A program made the position numbers and the translations under genes. The notes below the pieces were generated by a model that was given only the letters and a program-made list of their open reading frames with translations, was not told the origin of the DNA and searched no databases. A stretch of 64,000 nucleotides of DNA, taken from contig CAXKVV010002144.1 in the NCBI GenBank assembly GCA_964058805.1, positions 682,001-746,000 on the forward strand, in the 5' to 3' direction. Shown here in pieces: positions 60,901-64,000 of this stretch (within the stretch, counting starts at the first letter, position 1; the number at the start of each line of letters is the position of its first letter). The DNA comes from Schoenoplectus triqueter. Its lineage: Eukaryota; Streptophyta; Magnoliopsida; Poales; Cyperaceae.

Positions 60901-63900
60901 CCGGTTTCGGTGGTACCGAGGGCATCGGGTCCCGTTTTCATGTTTTGCGCTCCCCGACTCATTTTCGATGGTACCGATGCCGTCGAGACCCGTTTTCATG
61001 TTTTGCGCGCCCGGACTCTTTTTCGGCGGTACCGATGGAGTCGTGTCCCGTTTTTATGTTTTGCGGTCCCGGACTCGTTTTCGGCGGTCCCTAGGGCGTC
61101 GAGTCCCGTTTTCATGTTTTGCGCTCCCCGACTCATTTTCGGCGGTCCCGAGGGCGTCGCGTACCGTTTTCATGTTTTGCGCTCCCCGACTTGCTTTCGG
61201 CGGTACCGAGGGCGTCGGGTCTCGTTTTCATGTTTTGCGGTACCGAGGGCGTCGGGTCCCGTTTTCATGTTTTGCGCACCCGGACTCGTTTTCGGCGGTA
61301 CCGAGGGCGTCGGGTCCCGTGTTCATGTTTTGCGCTCCGCGACTCGTTTTCGGCGGTACCGATGGCGTCGGTCCCGTTTTCATGTTTTGCGCTCCCCGAC
61401 TCGTTTTCGGCGGTACCGATGGTGTCGGGACCCGTTTTCATGGTTTGCGCTCTCGAACTCGATTTCGGCGGTACCGAGGGCGTCGGGTCCCGTGTTCATG
61501 TTTTGCGCTCCGCGACGGGTTTTCGGTGGTACAGAAGGCGTCGGGACCCATTTTCATGTTTTGCGCTCTCGGACTCGTTTTCGGCGGTACCGAGGGCGTC
61601 GGGTCCCGTTTTCATGTTTTGCGCCCCCGAACTCAGTTTCGGCGGAAGCGTGGGCGTCGGTCCCGTTTTCATGTTTTGCGCTCCCCGATTCGTTTTCGGC
61701 GGTACCGAGGGCGTCGGGTCCCGTTTTCATGTTTTGCGCTCCCCGACTCATTTTCGATGGTACCGATGGCGTCGAGACCCGTTTTCATGTTTTGCGCTCC
61801 CGGACTCGTTTTCGGCGGTACCGAGGGCGTCGGGACCCATTATCATGTTTTGCGCGCCCGGACCCGGTTTCGGTGGTACCGAGAGCGTCGGGTCACATTT
61901 TCATGTTTTGCGCTCCCCTCCTCATTTTCGACGGTACCGATGGCGTCGAGACCGGTTTTCATGTTTTGCGCTCTCGGTCTCGTTTTCGGCGGCGACGAGG
62001 GTGTCGGGTCTCGTTTTCATGTTTTGCGCTCCCGAACTCGGTTTCGGCTGTATCGTGGGCGTCGGGACCCGTTTTCATGTTTTGCGCGCTCGAACTCGAT
62101 TTCGGCGGTACCGAGGGCTTCGGGTCCAGTTTTCACGTTTTGCGCGCCCGAACTCGGTTTCGGCGGTACCGAGGGCGTCGGGTCCCGTTTTCACGTTTTG
62201 CGCCCCCGATCTCTTTTTCGGCGGTACCGGGGGCGTCAGGTCCCGTGTTCATGTTTTGCGCTCCCCGACTCGGTTTCGGCGGTACCGATGGCGTCGGGAC
62301 CCGTTTTCATGTTTTGCGCTCCCGGACTCGATGTCGGCAGTACCGAGGGCGTCGGGTCCCGTTTTCATGTTTTGCACGCCCGAACTCGGTTTCAGCGGTA
62401 CCGAGGGCGTTGGGTCCCGTTTTCAAGTTTTGCGCCCCCGGACTCGTTTTCGGCGGTAGCGAGGGCGTCGGGTCCCGTGTTCATGTTTTGCGCTCCCCGA
62501 CTCGTTTTCGGCGGTACTGATGGCGTCGGGATCCGTTTTCATGTTTTGCACTCGCGGACTCGATTTCGGCTGTACCGAGGGCGTCGGGTTCCGTTTTCAT
62601 ATTTTGCGCGCCCGAACTCGGTTTCGGCGGTACCGAGGGCGTCGGGTCCCGTGTTAATGTATTGCGCTCCGCGACTCGTTTCGACGGTACCGTTGGCGTC
62701 GGGACCCGTTTTCATGTTTTGCGCTCTCAGACTCGTTTTCGGCGGTACCGATGGCGTCGGGTCCCGTTTTCATGTTTTGCGCGCCCGAACTCGGTTTCGG
62801 CGGTACAGAGGTCGTCGGGTCCCGTTTTCATGTTTTGCGCTCCCGGACTCGTTTTCGGCGGTACCGAGGGCGTCGGGTCCCGTTTTCATGTTTTGCGCTC
62901 CCCGACTCGTTTTCGGCGGTACCGATGGCGTCGGGTCCCGTTTTCATGTTTTGCGCTCCCGGACCCGGTTTCGGCGGTACCGAGGGCGTCAGGTCCCGTT
63001 TTCATGTTTTGCGTACCCGAACTCGGTTTCGGCGGTACCGAGGGCGTCGGTCCCGTTTTCATGTTTTGCGCTCCCCGACTCGTTTTCGGCGGTACCGATG
63101 GCGTCGGGACCCGTTTTAATGTTTTGCGCTCCCGGACCCGGTTTCGGCGGTACCGAGGGCGTCGGGTCCCGTTTTCATGTTTTGCGCACCCGAACTCGGT
63201 TTCGGCGGTACCGAGGGCTTCGGGTCCCGTTTTCATGTTTTGCGCCCCCGGACTTGTTTTCGGCGGTACCGAGGGCGTCAGGTCCCGTGTTCATGTTTTG
63301 CGCTCCCCGACTCATTTTCGGTGGTACCGATGGCGTCGAGACCCGTTTTCATGTTTTGCGCTCTCGGACTCGTTTTTGGCGGCGCCGAGGGCGTCGGGTC
63401 CCGTTTTCATGTTTTGCGCTCTCAGACTCGGTTTCGTCAGTACCGACGGCGTCGGGTCCCGTTTTCATGTTTTGCGGTCCCGAACTCGGTTTCGGCGGTA
63501 CCGAGGGCGTCGGGACCCGTTTTCTTGTTTTGCGCTCCGCGACTCGTTTTCGACGGTACCGATGGCGTCGGGACCCGTTTTCATGTTTTGCGCGCCGAAA
63601 CTCGGTTTCGGCGGTACCGAGGGCTTCGGGTCCCGTTTTCACGTTTTGCGCGCCCGAACACGGTTTCGGCGGTACCGAGGGCGTCGGGACCCATTTTCAT
63701 GTTTTGCGCTCCCGAACTCGGTTTCGGCTGTACCGTGGGCGTCGGGACCCGTTTTCATGTTTTGCGCGCCCGAACTCGGTTTCGACGGTACCGAGGGCTT
63801 CGGGTCCCGTTTTGACGTTTTGCGCGCCCGAACTCGGTTTCGGCGGTACCGAGGGCGTCGGGACCCGTTTTCATGTTTTGCGCTCGCGGACTCGTTTTCG

Positions 63901-64000
63901 GCGGTAACGATGGCGTCGGGTCCCGTTTTCATGTTTTGCGTGCCTGAACTCGGTTTCGGCGGTACCGAGGGCGTCGGGTCCCGTTTTCATGTTTTGCGCT

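Larger units (their letters stand above)
30523..64000. repeat. 58-bp satellite array 2 (~577 monomers), continues past the window
   Basis: 33.5 kb of the same 58-bp unit as array 1, all in one orientation, with no other sequence inserted. Monomer types repeat in higher-order patterns, listed separately. Small indels occur, for example a shortened unit with GGACATGGTTTCGCGGTACC at about 30913, 33870, 35206, 36482, 49338 and 53926. From 37.9 kb rightwards variants are more diverse, with changes such as GGTCCCTAGGG for GGTACCGAGGG. No gene is supported: every forward frame is open for long distances only because of the repeat. Confidence 0.97.

Noticed and set aside
30555..63907. Very long reading frames (up to ~1,430 codons) with Arg/Phe/Ser-rich repeats, on all three forward frames and shorter ones in reverse
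   Set aside because: They follow only from a stop-free 58-bp unit read in rotating frames. Overlapping frames are equally open, and there is no domain and no start context. They are annotated as satellite.
23865..64000. CRISPR array
   Set aside because: The units are head-to-tail with no unique spacers, and the surroundings are eukaryotic.
23865..64000. 45S rDNA intergenic spacer repeats
   Set aside because: GC-rich short repeats would fit, but no rRNA gene or recognisable Pol I promoter is present, and the array is longer than a usual spacer. Left as a search question.

Overview
The window looks like nuclear, repeat-rich plant DNA. The first 23.9 kb is Ty3/gypsy Tat-lineage retrotransposon sequence with a plant mobile domain (PMD) gene. 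The rest is a GC-rich 58-bp tandem satellite, split by a second, much younger Ty3/gypsy element that resembles the CRM chromoviruses. I found no ordinary host gene, rRNA, tRNA or CRISPR array. Species cannot be read from the sequence; a seed plant with a large genome is the safest inference.

Layout. (1) 1-21566: Tat-lineage element A, coding strand minus. From right to left it has a ~5.8 kb LTR (15752-21566), a PBS, gag, protease, RT, RNase H, a second archaeal-type RNase H, and integrase ending near 6526. On the opposite (+) strand, between integrase and the left LTR (just outside the window), lies a multi-exon PMD gene (1136-4785). In-frame stops at 12136, 8713, 6550 and 1816 mark it as decayed. 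(2) 21567-23864: the start of a second copy, B, of the same internal region. It shares the 15752-21566 LTR with A, is ~99.8% identical to 1-2192, and is cut off at 23864. (3) 23865-25751: satellite array 1. (4) 25752-30522: a complete LTR-to-LTR insertion with 663-bp LTRs that look identical, 5-bp GTACC target duplications, PBS and PPT. Its single 1176-residue ORF lacks the integrase zinc finger and catalytic core. (5) 30523-64000: satellite array 2, about 577 further 58-bp monomers, running off the window.

How the parts relate. A and B form an LTR-internal-LTR-internal arrangement, as expected from recombination between LTRs of related copies. The PMD gene runs antisense to gag-pol and keeps five well-supported 73-78 bp phase-1 introns, which the genomic RNA of the element would not splice because it is the opposite strand. 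The satellite has no stop codon in any forward frame of its consensus, and 58 is not a multiple of 3, so it produces very long overlapping reading frames that are not genes. Higher-order repeats of 8, 22-23 and 28 monomers and ~3 kb block duplications show recent amplification. The CRM-like element inserted after at least one of these duplications.
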